A stretch of 64,000 nt of DNA, taken from an uncultured Lachnospiraceae bacterium. GTDB lineage: Bacteria > Bacillota > Clostridia > Lachnospirales > Lachnospiraceae. The stretch spans positions 1-64,000 of the forward strand of contig CADAHQ010000001.1 in NCBI GenBank assembly GCA_902787715.1, given 5' to 3'. Both the position numbers and the translations under genes were made by a program. The first letter of the stretch is position 1. Each line of letters begins with the position of its first letter. This document shows, in pieces, positions 9,554-18,355 of this stretch. The notes under the pieces are model-generated. The model saw only the letters and a program-made list of their open reading frames with translations, did not search any database and had not been told where the DNA came from.

Positions 9554-9657
9554 GCGGTGAATTTGCCGTTGTCAATGTACAAATGAACAAAAAAAACCAT
9601 CATTTTTGCGGTGTTTTATGGAAAATGCCGTTATGCGCAAAAAAGGCGAAATTGGAC

Positions 9658-9686
9658 TTGCATTTTTCACAATCTTTCAGTACAAT
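9658..9686 (+). promoter_or_regulatory. Promoter upstream of gap
   Basis: TTGCAT, 17-base spacer, TACAAT, placed 62 bases before the gap start codon. It is the only good hexamer pair in the 250-base gap between rpoZ and gap, which otherwise holds the rpoZ terminator and no gene. Confidence 0.6.
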
Positions 9687-9748
9687 GGTTAAGGATTTTT
9701 AGAAACCACAAACAATCTAAAAATAAAATTCACAGGAGGAACAAAATC

Positions 9749-10777
9749 ATGGCAGTAAAAGTAGCTATCAATGGTTTTGGACGTATCGGTCGTCTGGCTT
9801 TCAGACAGATGTTTGGTGCGGAAGGATATGAGATCGTTGCAATCAACGACCTTACGACCCCTTCCATGCTCGCTCACCTTTTGAAGTATGACTCTTCGCA
9901 GGGTCGTTACATCGGTCTCGGTGAGGAGAATACCGTAACCGCTAACGATGAGGAAGGTACCATCACCGTTAAGGGCAAGACGATCAAGATTTATAAAGAG
10001 CCCGATGCAAACAATTGCCCTTGGGGTCAGCTCGATGTAGACGTAGTTCTCGAGTGCTCCGGCTTCTATGCATCCAAGGCAAAGGCACAGGCACACATCA
10101 ATGCCGGCGCTAAGAAGGTTGTTATTTCCGCTCCTGCTGGAAATGATCTTCCTACCATCGTTTACAACGTTAACCACAAGACGCTGACGAAGGATGACAC
10201 CATCATCTCCGCAGCTTCCTGCACCACGAACTGCCTCGCTCCTATGGCTAAGGCTCTCAACGACCTTGCTCCGATCGAGTCCGGTATCATGTGCACGATT
10301 CACGCTTACACCGGCGACCAGATGATTCTTGACGGTCCGCAGAGAAAGGGCGACAAGAGACGCAGCCGTGCAGGCGCTGTCAACATCGTTCCGAACTCCA
10401 CCGGTGCTGCTAAGGCTATCGGCCTTGTTATCCCTGAGCTCAACGGCAAGCTCATCGGTGCTGCTCAGCGTGTTCCTACGCCGACCGGTTCCACGACGCT
10501 TCTGTTCGCAGTAGTTGACAAGGAAGTTACCAAGGATGAGATCAACGCAGCTATGAAGGCTGCTGCTAACGAGTCCTTCGGTTACAACACCGAGGAGATT
10601 GTTTCCTCCGATATCATCGGCATGAAGTTCGGTTCCCTGTTCGATGCTACCCAGACCATGGTTAGCCCTCTTCCGGACGGCAAGACCCAGGTTGAGGTTG
10701 TTTCCTGGTATGACAACGAGAACTCCTACACCAGCCAGATGGTTCGTACGATCAAGTACTTCGCAGAGTTGAAGTAA
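9749..10777 (+). CDS. gap: Glyceraldehyde-3-phosphate dehydrogenase, type I
   Basis: A 342-residue enzyme that converts glyceraldehyde 3-phosphate, NAD and phosphate to 1,3-bisphosphoglycerate. The N-terminus has the nucleotide-binding [15 protein letters not shown], and [15 protein letters not shown] carries the catalytic Cys158. The ATG at 9749 follows AGGAGGA at ideal spacing; an in-frame ATG 138 bases upstream would bury the promoter and is rejected. Codon use (GCT, GTT, CTC) differs from the neighbouring housekeeping genes, as expected for a very highly expressed gene. First gene of the lower-glycolysis cluster. Confidence 0.98.
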   Translation: MAVKVAINGFGRIGRLAFRQMFGAEGYEIVAINDLTTPSMLAHLLKYDSSQGRYIGLGEENTVTANDEEGTITVKGKTIKIYKEPDANNCPWGQLDVDVVLECSGFYASKAKAQAHINAGAKKVVISAPAGNDLPTIVYNVNHKTLTKDDTIISAASCTTNCLAPMAKALNDLAPIESGIMCTIHAYTGDQMILDGPQRKGDKRRSRAGAVNIVPNSTGAAKAIGLVIPELNGKLIGAAQRVPTPTGSTTLLFAVVDKEVTKDEINAAMKAAANESFGYNTEEIVSSDIIGMKFGSLFDATQTMVSPLPDGKTQVEVVSWYDNENSYTSQMVRTIKYFAELK

Positions 10778-10812
10778 TTATCGTTTCAAACGAATATTCC
10801 GAATGGATGATG

Positions 10813-10850
10813 AGGTCCGGTCCACAATTTGGACCGGACCTTTGTTCTTT
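10813..10850 (+). terminator. Strong hairpin between gap and pgk
   Basis: AGGTCCGGTCCA and TGGACCGGACCT form a perfect 12-bp stem around a five-base loop, followed by TTGTTCTTT. The T run is interrupted, so it may be a partial terminator or an RNA stabiliser that makes gap mRNA more abundant than the downstream genes. Confidence 0.7.
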
Positions 10851-10878
10851 ACAACAAACAAGAAAGGAAGCAAAAATC

Positions 10879-12102
10879 ATGTCTTTAAACAAGAAATCCG
10901 TTGACGATTTTAATGCAGCAGGCAAGAGAGTACTGGTTCGCTGCGATTTCAACGTTCCGCTCAAGAACGGTGTCATCACCGACGAGACCCGTATCGTTGC
11001 AGCTCTTCCTACCATCAACAAGCTTTTGAACGACGGTGCAAAGGTTATCCTCTGCTCCCACCTGGGCAAGGTAAAGAACGGCCCCAACGAGGGTGAGAGC
11101 CTTGCTCCCGTTGCAGAGCGTCTCTCCGAGAAGCTCGGCAAGAAGGTAACCTTCGTTGCCGATTACAATGTTACGGGCGCTGACGCTACGGCTGCCGTAG
11201 CTGCCATGAAGCCCGGCGATGTAGTACTTCTTCAGAACACGCGTTTCCGCGGTTCCGAGGAGACCAAGAACGGCGAGGCTTTCAGCAAGGAGCTCGCTGA
11301 CCTTTGCGACGATTATGTATGCGACGCTTTCGGTTCCTCCCACAGAGCACACGCTTCCGTAGCAGGTGTTACGGATTTTGTACGCGCTAAGGGCGGCAAC
11401 TGCGCTGTAGGTTACCTGATGCAGAAGGAGATTAACTTCCTCGGCAATGCCGTAGAGAATCCGGTTCGTCCTTTCGTAGCAATCCTCGGCGGCGCTAAGG
11501 TTGCAGACAAGCTCAACGTTATCAACAACCTTCTCGAGAAGTGCGATACGCTCATCATCGGCGGCGGTATGGCTTATACCTTCCTTAAGGCTAAGGGCTA
11601 CGAGATTGGTACGTCCCTTTGCGACAACGAGAAGATTGACTACTGCAAGGAGATGATGGACAAGGCTGAGGCTCTCGGCAAGAAGCTTCTCCTTCCTGTG
11701 GATACCGTTGTTACGGCTTCCTTCCCGGATCCGATCGACGCTCCCATCGAGACCGAAGTTTTCGATTCCGACAAGCTTCCTTCGGACAAGATGGGCATGG
11801 ATATCGGCCCGAAGACCCAGGCTTTGTACGCAGAGGCTGTAAAGACCGCTAAGACCGTTGTTTGGAACGGACCGATGGGCGTTTTCGAGAACCCGATTCT
11901 TGCAAAGGGTACCATCGCCGTTGCAGCAGCTTTGGCTGAGACCGACGCTACCACCATCATCGGCGGCGGCGACTCCGCAGCAGCTGTTAACCAGCTTGGC
12001 TTCGCTGACAAGATGTCCCACATCTCCACGGGCGGCGGCGCTTCCCTTGAGTTCCTTGAGGGTAAGGAGCTTCCGGGCGTTGCAGCAGCAGACGAGCTTT
12101 AA
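10879..12102 (+). CDS. pgk: Phosphoglycerate kinase
   Basis: A 407-residue kinase making ATP from 1,3-bisphosphoglycerate. Typical segments are [15 protein letters not shown] near the N-terminus, LCSHLGKVK, and the nucleotide-binding GGGDSAAAV with [13 protein letters not shown] at the C-terminus. The start at 10879 follows AAAGGAAG; an in-frame ATG 72 bases upstream lies inside the hairpin and is rejected. Same biased codon use as gap. Second gene of the glycolytic unit. Confidence 0.98.
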   Translation: MSLNKKSVDDFNAAGKRVLVRCDFNVPLKNGVITDETRIVAALPTINKLLNDGAKVILCSHLGKVKNGPNEGESLAPVAERLSEKLGKKVTFVADYNVTGADATAAVAAMKPGDVVLLQNTRFRGSEETKNGEAFSKELADLCDDYVCDAFGSSHRAHASVAGVTDFVRAKGGNCAVGYLMQKEINFLGNAVENPVRPFVAILGGAKVADKLNVINNLLEKCDTLIIGGGMAYTFLKAKGYEIGTSLCDNEKIDYCKEMMDKAEALGKKLLLPVDTVVTASFPDPIDAPIETEVFDSDKLPSDKMGMDIGPKTQALYAEAVKTAKTVVWNGPMGVFENPILAKGTIAVAAALAETDATTIIGGGDSAAAVNQLGFADKMSHISTGGGASLEFLEGKELPGVAAADEL

Positions 12103-12121
12103 TTCCGAAACGATTGACGCT

Positions 12122-12145
12122 CCCGCAGGTCCTACGGCCTGCGGG
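12122..12145 (+). other. Hairpin between pgk and tpiA without a T run
   Basis: CCCGCAGG pairs with CCTGCGGG around an eight-base loop. No T run follows, so it is more likely a processing or stability element of the polycistronic mRNA than a terminator. Confidence 0.55.
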
Positions 12146-12179
12146 GCGCATGCGTAAAATACCTATGGAGGCTATGACA

Positions 12180-12932
12180 ATGGCTAGAAGAAAGATTATT
12201 GCCGGCAACTGGAAGATGAACATGACTCCCTCCCAGGCTGTCGAGCTCTGCGGGACCCTCAAGGACCTCGTAAAGAATGATGATGTTGATGTAGTATATT
12301 GCGTACCCGCAATCGATATCGTACCGGTAGTTGCAGCCGTTAAGGGCAGCAATGTAAAGGTCGGTGCGGAGAACTTCTACATCGAGGACAAGGGTGCATT
12401 TACCGGCGAGATTTCCGCTCCGATGCTCCTTGACGCAGGTGTTGAGTATGTAATCATCGGTCACTCCGAGAGAAGAGACATCTTCGGCGAGAACGATATT
12501 CTGATTAACGCAAAGGTTAAGAAGGCATTTGCCGCAGGTCTTAAGCCCATCCTTTGCTGCGGTGAGTCCCTTGCGCTTCGCAAGAACGGCACCTACAAGG
12601 ATTGGATTTGCCGTCAGATCAAGTGGGATCTGAGCGGCTTGACTGCAGAGCAGGTTAAGACCCTGGTTATCGCTTACGAGCCTATCTGGGCTATCGGAAC
12701 CGGTGAGACGGCAACGGCTGAGCAGGCTGAGGAAGTTTGCAAGCTCATCCGCGACTACATCGCTGAGCTCTACGATGCAGCAACGGCTGAGGCGGTTCGC
12801 ATCCAGTACGGCGGATCGATGAACGCAGGCAATGCGGCAGAGCTTTTGGCTATGCCCGATATCGACGGCGGTCTCATCGGCGGCGCTTCCCTGAAGCCCG
12901 ACTTCGGTAAGATCGTAAACTACAACAAGTAA
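12180..12932 (+). CDS. tpiA: Triose-phosphate isomerase
   Basis: A 250-residue TIM-barrel enzyme interconverting dihydroxyacetone phosphate and glyceraldehyde 3-phosphate. AGNWKMN carries the active-site Asn and Lys, IIGHSERR the catalytic His, and [13 protein letters not shown] the catalytic Glu; [10 protein letters not shown] and [10 protein letters not shown] bind phosphate. The ATG at 12180 is preceded by GGAGG. Length and motifs are normal. It lies between pgk and gpmI, the usual order in Clostridia. Confidence 0.98.
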   Translation: MARRKIIAGNWKMNMTPSQAVELCGTLKDLVKNDDVDVVYCVPAIDIVPVVAAVKGSNVKVGAENFYIEDKGAFTGEISAPMLLDAGVEYVIIGHSERRDIFGENDILINAKVKKAFAAGLKPILCCGESLALRKNGTYKDWICRQIKWDLSGLTAEQVKTLVIAYEPIWAIGTGETATAEQAEEVCKLIRDYIAELYDAATAEAVRIQYGGSMNAGNAAELLAMPDIDGGLIGGASLKPDFGKIVNYNK

Positions 12933-12952
12933 TTGAAACCAATCTGCCGTAT

Positions 12953-12996
12953 CGTACGGTCCGGGGACATGTGCCCCGGGCCGGAGGTACGGTTTT
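12953..12996 (+). other. Hairpin between tpiA and gpmI
   Basis: GGTCCGGGG pairs with CCCCGGGCC (nine pairs, one G-U), with an outer CGTAC/GTACG extension across a four-base bulge. Only four Ts follow, so it is at best a leaky terminator; it may regulate or stabilise the mRNA upstream of gpmI. Confidence 0.5.
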
Positions 12997-13077
12997 GCAT
13001 GTGTAATGACCCGGATTTCCGGGCGATACGGACTGACGAATCACAGCGGGAACTGCCCGCGCAGGAGGATGAAGAGT

Positions 13078-14646
13078 ATGGCAAAGAAGCCGGTAGTATT
13101 GTTGATTTTGGACGGATACGGCTTGAATGACAAAACCGAAGGAAATGCGGTTGCACAGGCGAAGACGCCGGTGATGGACCGCTTGATGAAAGAGTGCCCT
13201 TTTGTGAAGGGCAATGCGTCCGGCATGGCAGTCGGCCTTCCGGACGGACAGATGGGCAACTCCGAGGTCGGACACCTCAACATGGGCGCCGGCCGCATCG
13301 TATATCAGGAGCTTACCCGCATCACGAAGGAGATTATGGACGGCGATTTCTTCAAGAATGAAGAACTCCTTGCAGCCGTTGAGAACTGCAAGAAGAACGA
13401 CAGTGCGCTGCATCTGTACGGACTCCTTTCAGACGGCGGCGTACACAGCCACAACACCCATCTGTATGCGCTCCTTGAGCTTGCAAAAAAGAACGGCCTC
13501 TCCAAGGTGTACGTTCACTGCTTCCTGGACGGACGTGACACGCCTCCGGCCAGCGGTGGAGACTTTGTTGCAGCCCTTGAGGAGGAGATGAAGAAGATCG
13601 GTGTCGGCGAGGTGGCAACCATCAGCGGTCGTTACTACGCAATGGACCGTGACAAGAACTGGGACCGCGTCGAGAAGGCATACGCCGCACTCGTATACGG
13701 CGAGGGCAACACGGCGGACTCCGCTGCACAGGCTATGAAGGACACCTATGCAAACGGTGTTACCGACGAGTTCATGATCCCCACCGTCATCCTCAAAAAC
13801 GGCGCTCCGACGGCGAAGATTGCGGCAAACGATTCCGTCATTTTCTTCAACTTCCGTCCCGACCGTGCAAGAGAGATTACCCGCGCGTTCTGCTGCGAGG
13901 ATTTTGAGAGCTACGGCTTCGCGAGAAGAAACGGTTTCTTCCCGGTGAAGTATGTCTGCTTCTCCGAGTACGATGTGACGATTCCGAACAAGACCATCGC
14001 TTTCAAGAAGGTCGAGGTTACCAACACCTTCGGCGAGTGGCTTGCTTCCAAGGGACTGCGTCAGGCGCGTATCGCCGAGACCGAAAAATACGCCCACGTA
14101 ACGTTCTTCTTCAACGGCGGTGTGGAGGCTCCCAACGCGGGAGAGGACAGAATCCTCGTGGATTCGCCGAAGTACGTTCCCACCTACGACAAGAAGCCTC
14201 GTATGAGTGCTTATACGGTATGCGACCGTTTGAGCGAAGCCATCACCAAGAAGGATGAGGACGGCAGCGCTTACTACGATGTCATCATCTGCAACTTCGC
14301 AAACCCTGACATGGTGGGCCACACCGGTGTCCTTGCTGCGGCAACCGAAGCAATCGAAGTGATTGACAAGTGCCTCGGCGAGATCGAAGGCTTGATCAAG
14401 GAAGTGGGCGGCGTGATGTTCGTCTGCGCAGACCACGGCAATGCCGAGCAGCTGGTGGATTACGAGACCGGCGCACCGTTCACGGCACACACCACGAATC
14501 CGGTACCGTTCATCCTGGTTAATGCTGAGCCCGGAACGAAGCTTCGCGAGGGCGGATGCCTTGCGGATATCATTCCGACGCTCATCCAGCTGATGGGTAT
14601 GGAGCAGCCGAAGGAAATGACCGGAAAGAGCCTGATTCTTGCGTAA
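13078..14646 (+). CDS. gpmI: 2,3-bisphosphoglycerate-independent phosphoglycerate mutase
   Basis: A 522-residue metalloenzyme of the alkaline-phosphatase fold that converts 3-phosphoglycerate to 2-phosphoglycerate. LILDGYGLND holds the first metal ligand, GQMGNSEVGHLNMGAGR the catalytic Ser62, and CADHGNAEQ late metal ligands. The ATG at 13078 follows GGAGGA; two earlier in-frame ATGs lack spacing. The family is manganese-dependent. It ends the glycolytic group; an own promoter for secG follows. Confidence 0.97.
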   Translation: MAKKPVVLLILDGYGLNDKTEGNAVAQAKTPVMDRLMKECPFVKGNASGMAVGLPDGQMGNSEVGHLNMGAGRIVYQELTRITKEIMDGDFFKNEELLAAVENCKKNDSALHLYGLLSDGGVHSHNTHLYALLELAKKNGLSKVYVHCFLDGRDTPPASGGDFVAALEEEMKKIGVGEVATISGRYYAMDRDKNWDRVEKAYAALVYGEGNTADSAAQAMKDTYANGVTDEFMIPTVILKNGAPTAKIAANDSVIFFNFRPDRAREITRAFCCEDFESYGFARRNGFFPVKYVCFSEYDVTIPNKTIAFKKVEVTNTFGEWLASKGLRQARIAETEKYAHVTFFFNGGVEAPNAGEDRILVDSPKYVPTYDKKPRMSAYTVCDRLSEAITKKDEDGSAYYDVIICNFANPDMVGHTGVLAAATEAIEVIDKCLGEIEGLIKEVGGVMFVCADHGNAEQLVDYETGAPFTAHTTNPVPFILVNAEPGTKLREGGCLADIIPTLIQLMGMEQPKEMTGKSLILA

Positions 14647-14677
14647 AAAAACATTTCCGGATGCTTGAAAATAGTGC

Positions 14678-14706
14678 TTGCAATAGCGGGCGTTTTGTGT
14701 TAGAAT
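14678..14706 (+). promoter_or_regulatory. Promoter upstream of secG
   Basis: TTGCAA, 17-base spacer, TAGAAT, 62 bases ahead of the secG start and 32 bases behind the gpmI stop. Confidence 0.6.
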
Positions 14707-14768
14707 CATCGTGCTGTGTTGCGAACAGGGGTTCGTAACATCGGCAAATGGACGATTCGGAGGTTCCT

Positions 14769-15017
14769 ATGGGTACATTACACACGATTACAATGGTGTT
14801 TTACATTTTAGTTTGTGTCGTTTTGACAGTGATTGTTTTGATGCAGGAAGGCAAGAACGCCGGTCTGAGCGGTTCCATCAGCGGAGCAGCCGAGACCTAC
14901 TGGGGAAAGAACAAGGCACGCTCGATGGAAGGTAAGCTGGTGATTCTCACCCGCATCCTTGTAGCGGTCTTTATCATTCTTTCCGTCGTATTGAACATGC
15001 CGTTCTGGACGAAATAA
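14769..15017 (+). CDS. secG: Preprotein translocase subunit SecG
   Basis: An 82-residue membrane protein with two hydrophobic helices (LHTITMVFYILVCVVLTVIVLMQ and LVILTRILVAVFIILSVVL) joined by the SecG-typical loop EGKNAGLSGSISGAAETYWGK. SecG assists the SecYE channel. The start at 14769 follows CGGAGG; an in-frame upstream ATG gives a charged extension and is rejected. The secG-rnr-smpB order is widely conserved in Firmicutes. Confidence 0.93.
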   Translation: MGTLHTITMVFYILVCVVLTVIVLMQEGKNAGLSGSISGAAETYWGKNKARSMEGKLVILTRILVAVFIILSVVLNMPFWTK

Positions 15018-15032
15018 GAAACATGATTTACG

Positions 15033-15064
15033 CGGCACTCTGCTACAGAGTGCCGTTTCTTTTT
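15033..15064 (+). terminator. Intrinsic terminator between secG and rnr
   Basis: CGGCACTCTG pairs perfectly with CAGAGTGCCG around a three-base loop, followed by TTTCTTTTT. rnr starts 12 bases later, so rnr expression depends on read-through or on a promoter I cannot see. Confidence 0.88.
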
Positions 15065-15075
15065 ACGGAGTAACC

Positions 15076-17265
15076 ATGACAGATGAGACACTTACATCGA
15101 GACGGAGAGACTTGGTGCTCGCGCTTCTTCGGGACAATCGGTATCAGCCGATGCGCCCGCGGGAGATGGCGGGCCTTTTAGGCGTTCCCAAGTCGGAGCG
15201 CGGCGAGCTCGGTGCAATTCTCGATTCCCTGTGCGCGGAGGGACTTGCCTCTGTGGACGGTTACGGCCGGTACAGCAAGGCATCGCGGCAGACCGCGGAG
15301 GGCATCTTCACGGCAAATGAGCGGGGTTTCGGCTTTGTGACCGTGGACGGGGAGGACGCGGACTGGTTCATTCCTGCGGAGGAGACCGCAGACGCCATCG
15401 ACGGGGACCGCGTGCGTGTAATCAAAGTGCGGGACGGCGGGGACTCCCACGGAAAGAGCTTTCGCACGGAAGCCCGCATTGTCTCGGTGCTTCAGAGAAA
15501 CACCGTAAGCGTTGTCGGCTTCTTTAAGAAAAATGCACGGGGCGGCCGGGTGATTCCCGACCGGAGCCGCTTTACCTTTGATATCCGCATCCCTGCGGAC
15601 GGGACCCACGGTGCCGTAAGCGGGCAGAAGGTATGTGCCAAGATCGTCCGCTACGGCCGGGAGCCGGAGGGGCGGATTACCGAGATTTTAGGGCATGTCA
15701 ATGACCCCGGCGTCGACGTTTTGTCGGTTGTGAAAGCCTTCGGACTTCCGACGGAATTTTCCGAGGAAGTGACGGCGCAGGTTGCGGGCATTCCCCAGGA
15801 AGTATCCGCAGCACAGACCGAGGGACGTGAGGACTTCCGTAATCTGCTCACCGTGACCATCGACGGCGAGGAGGCGAAGGACCTCGACGACGCCATCTCC
15901 TTTACGGAGGAGGACGGAAGACTGTTTTTGGGGGTCCACATTGCGGATGTGAGCAATTATGTACGGGAGGACACGCCGCTTGATAAAGAGGCGGTTAATC
16001 GCGGCACCAGCGTGTATCTTGCGGACCGCGTGATTCCCATGCTTCCCCACGAGCTTTCGGACGGTATCTGCTCCCTGAATCAGGGGGAGGACCGGCTGGC
16101 CCTTTCCTGCATCATGGAGATTGATGAGAAGGGTGCTGTGGCTTCGCACCGAATCTGCGAGAGTGTGATTAACGTAAATCACCGTCTTTCGTACACGCAG
16201 GTGCAGAAGGTTTTCGATGCATATGATGCTGCGGCGGAAAGCAATGCGGCGGATGCAGAAGCACGGGATAGTGCTGCAGGAGTTGCCCTTATGGATGAAT
16301 TTGCCGGGATTGCGGACTGTATCCCCATGCTTATACGCATGCGGGAGGCGGCAGACCGGATTCGGGGCCGGAGAGAGGCCAGAGGTGCTATCGATTTTGA
16401 CTTCCCGGAGAGCAAGATTCTTTTGGACGAGCGCGGGAAGGTCGTCTCGGTGGAGCCCCATGAGCGGAACCGGGCCACGGCCCTCATTGAAGATTTCATG
16501 GTGGCGGCAAATGAGACCGTTGCGGAGGAATTTTCCTGGATGTCGCTGCCGTTTGTGTACCGCGTACACGAGGAGCCGTCCATCGAGAAGATGCGGGAGC
16601 TGGCCGGGTATATCGCCCATTTCGGCTACCGGCTGCACGTGACGGACAAGGTGCACTCAAAGGAGCTGCAGAGGTTCCTTTCGACACTCCGCGGGAAGCC
16701 CGAGGAGGCGCTTTTATCAAGACTTACGCTTCGTTCCATGAAGCAGGCGCGGTATGCCACGGAGTGCTTCGGGCATTTCGGGCTGGCATCCCGGTTCTAC
16801 TGCCATTTTACGTCGCCGATCCGGCGATATCCGGATCTGCAGATTCACCGCATCATCAAGGAGTATCTTCACGGAAAGCTTTCGGGAGCGCGGATTGCGC
16901 ACTATGAGGATATTCTTCCGGACCGTGCCGCCCGCTCCAGCATGACCGAACGCCGCAGCGAAGAGGCGGAGCGCGAGGTGGAGAAGATGAAGAAGGCGGA
17001 GTATATGCGAGGAAAGCTCGGGGAGGAGTACGACGGCGTGGTTTCCGGCGTGACTTCCTGGGGCGTGTATGTGGAACTGCCGAACACCGTGGAAGGACTG
17101 TGCAGGCTTACGGATCTGCGCGGCGATTACTATATCTATGACGCGAGAACCATGTCCCTTGTGGGCGAGCGGTCCGGACACCGGATTACCATCGGTCAGC
17201 CGATGCGGGTGATGGTGGCAGCAGCGGACAAGGCTTCGCGATCGGTGGATTTTGTGCCGGCTTAG
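15076..17265 (+). CDS. rnr: Ribonuclease R
   Basis: A 729-residue 3'-5' exoribonuclease able to degrade structured RNA. It has an N-terminal winged-helix region, cold-shock-like OB folds (TANERGFGFVTVDGEDADWFIP), the RNB catalytic domain with DLDDAISF, and a C-terminal S1 domain (YDGVVSGVTSWGVYVEL). An Ala/Asp-rich insertion of roughly 20 residues sits in the RNB domain near residue 390. RNase R works with tmRNA-SmpB in trans-translation, and smpB follows 56 bases downstream. The start has GGAG seven bases upstream. Confidence 0.96.
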   Translation: MTDETLTSRRRDLVLALLRDNRYQPMRPREMAGLLGVPKSERGELGAILDSLCAEGLASVDGYGRYSKASRQTAEGIFTANERGFGFVTVDGEDADWFIPAEETADAIDGDRVRVIKVRDGGDSHGKSFRTEARIVSVLQRNTVSVVGFFKKNARGGRVIPDRSRFTFDIRIPADGTHGAVSGQKVCAKIVRYGREPEGRITEILGHVNDPGVDVLSVVKAFGLPTEFSEEVTAQVAGIPQEVSAAQTEGREDFRNLLTVTIDGEEAKDLDDAISFTEEDGRLFLGVHIADVSNYVREDTPLDKEAVNRGTSVYLADRVIPMLPHELSDGICSLNQGEDRLALSCIMEIDEKGAVASHRICESVINVNHRLSYTQVQKVFDAYDAAAESNAADAEARDSAAGVALMDEFAGIADCIPMLIRMREAADRIRGRREARGAIDFDFPESKILLDERGKVVSVEPHERNRATALIEDFMVAANETVAEEFSWMSLPFVYRVHEEPSIEKMRELAGYIAHFGYRLHVTDKVHSKELQRFLSTLRGKPEEALLSRLTLRSMKQARYATECFGHFGLASRFYCHFTSPIRRYPDLQIHRIIKEYLHGKLSGARIAHYEDILPDRAARSSMTERRSEEAEREVEKMKKAEYMRGKLGEEYDGVVSGVTSWGVYVELPNTVEGLCRLTDLRGDYYIYDARTMSLVGERSGHRITIGQPMRVMVAAADKASRSVDFVPA

Positions 17266-17274
17266 GTGTATAAT
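17246..17274 (+). promoter_or_regulatory. Possible promoter upstream of smpB
   Basis: A perfect TATAAT lies just past the rnr stop with TGGATT 17 bases upstream inside the rnr gene. The -35 is poor, so this is tentative. Confidence 0.35.
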
Positions 17275-17321
17275 GACGATGAGCGCGGAGCAAAACCGGG
17301 GGAGCCAGTGAAAGGATAACT

Positions 17322-17789
17322 ATGGGAAACGATTCGATACGGCAGGTAGCCAACAATAAAAAGGCATTTCACGACTATTTCATCGAGGAGCAGTACGAGG
17401 CGGGCATCGCTTTGCACGGCACCGAAGTCAAATCCATCCGCATGGGCCATTGCTCCATCAAGGAGGCCTATGTGAGGATTGAGAAGGGCGAGGCGCTGAT
17501 TTACGGCATGCACATCTCACCGTACGAAAAGGGCAACCTTTTCAACCGCGATCCCCTTCGCGTGCGCAAACTTCTCTTAAATCGCCATGAGATCAACAAA
17601 ATCGGCGGGAAGATGCAGGAGAAGGGCTACACGCTGGTGCCGATTTCGGTGTATCTCAAGGGAAACCTCGTAAAGCTCACCATCGGTGTTGCAAAGGGTA
17701 AAAAGCTCTATGACAAGCGCGAGACCATTGCCAAGAAGGATATGCAACGCGAGGCGGAGCGGGATTTCAAGATTCGGAATCTGTCCTGA
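17322..17789 (+). CDS. smpB: SsrA-binding protein
   Basis: A 155-residue RNA-binding protein that delivers tmRNA to stalled ribosomes. [27 protein letters not shown] and HISPYEKGN are highly conserved SmpB segments; the basic C-terminal tail ([17 protein letters not shown]) is the part that enters the decoding centre. The start follows AAAGGA. No ssrA gene is present in this window. It ends the rnr-smpB unit; a terminator follows. Confidence 0.97.
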   Translation: MGNDSIRQVANNKKAFHDYFIEEQYEAGIALHGTEVKSIRMGHCSIKEAYVRIEKGEALIYGMHISPYEKGNLFNRDPLRVRKLLLNRHEINKIGGKMQEKGYTLVPISVYLKGNLVKLTIGVAKGKKLYDKRETIAKKDMQREAERDFKIRNLS

Positions 17790-17841
17790 CAACATTTTTT
17801 TTCGGCAAATTCGCTTAAAATTGCAAACAAAGATGTCAAAT

Positions 17842-17871
17842 GGCGGGAAATGCAAGGTTTTCCGCCTTTTT
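17842..17871 (+). terminator. Intrinsic terminator after smpB
   Basis: GGCGGGAAA pairs with TTTTCCGCC (nine pairs, one G-U) around a seven-base loop, followed by TTTTT. It lies 52 bases past smpB and before the gntR promoter. Confidence 0.78.
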
Positions 17872-17902
17872 CCGCGTCAGTGAAAAACGGCAAATTCCCC
17901 GT

Positions 17903-17931
17903 TTGACAAATGCTTCCGCGATTGTTATACT
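17903..17931 (+). promoter_or_regulatory. Promoter of the gntR-clpC unit
   Basis: TTGACA, a 17-base spacer and TATACT. The -35 is perfect and the -10 matches five of six. The -10 box lies at the inner edge of a palindrome (17921-17945). Confidence 0.82.
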
Positions 17932-17945
17932 GTTCCTATAACAAT
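17921..17945. promoter_or_regulatory. Palindromic operator covering the gntR -10 box
   Basis: ATTGTTATA and TATAACAAT are perfect 9-bp inverted arms with a seven-base spacer. They cover the -10 hexamer and the expected start point of the promoter upstream of the GntR gene. The position predicts repression, most simply by the GntR protein itself. Operators of short YtrA-type GntR regulators are often A/T-rich palindromes of this kind. Confidence 0.72.
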
Positions 17946-17986
17946 TATAACGTCGTCTTGCCCCTTTCGGGCAGTGAGGTAGAAGT

Positions 17987-18355
17987 ATGCTGATCAGCAT
18001 CGATTTTAACAGTGACGAAGCATTTTACATGCAGCTTCGGAACCAGATTATCATGGGGATTGCCACGTCGGAGATTCGCGACGGGGAAAATCTGCCCAGC
18101 GTTCGGGATCTTGCGGACACGGTGGGTATTAATATGCATACCGTGAACAAGGCGTACACGATTCTGAAACAGGAAGGGTATCTGAAACTGGACCGCCGCC
18201 ACGGGGCGGTGGTTTCCGTCGATGTTGACCGTCAGCGCGCGATTGAAGAACTCCGTACGCAGCTGCGTGAGGCTGTGGCACGCGCCGTATGCCGGAACGT
18301 TTCGGAGAAGGACATCAATGCGATTCTTAACGAGGTTGTGGAGGAGTTTCGATGA
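17987..18355 (+). CDS. GntR family regulator, short YtrA-type
   Basis: A 122-residue repressor-like protein. Residues about 10-75 form a winged helix (AFYMQLRNQIIMGIA, LPSVRDLADTVGINMHTVNKAYTILKQEGYL), the GntR DNA-binding signature; the remaining 45 residues form a short helical tail, too small for a FadR or UTRA ligand domain. That is the YtrA subgroup, usually linked to ABC transporter genes. Here it overlaps by four bases (ATGA) with a clpC-type gene, so the two are translationally coupled. An operator over its promoter implies autoregulation. Confidence 0.9.
   Translation: MLISIDFNSDEAFYMQLRNQIIMGIATSEIRDGENLPSVRDLADTVGINMHTVNKAYTILKQEGYLKLDRRHGAVVSVDVDRQRAIEELRTQLREAVARAVCRNVSEKDINAILNEVVEEFR

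Noticed and set aside
9611-9748. N-terminal extension of gap from an upstream in-frame ATG
   Set aside because: It would place the promoter and the AGGAGGA site inside the gene, and the family N-terminus begins at [11 protein letters not shown].
13429-14709. Reverse-strand frame of 426 codons opposite gpmI
   Set aside because: The forward frame is a complete phosphoglycerate mutase; the reverse frame is low in plausible domains and has no ribosome site.
17790-17986. tmRNA (ssrA) gene next to smpB
   Set aside because: The gap is under 200 bases and is filled by a terminator, a promoter and an operator; no tRNA-like ends or tag frame are visible.
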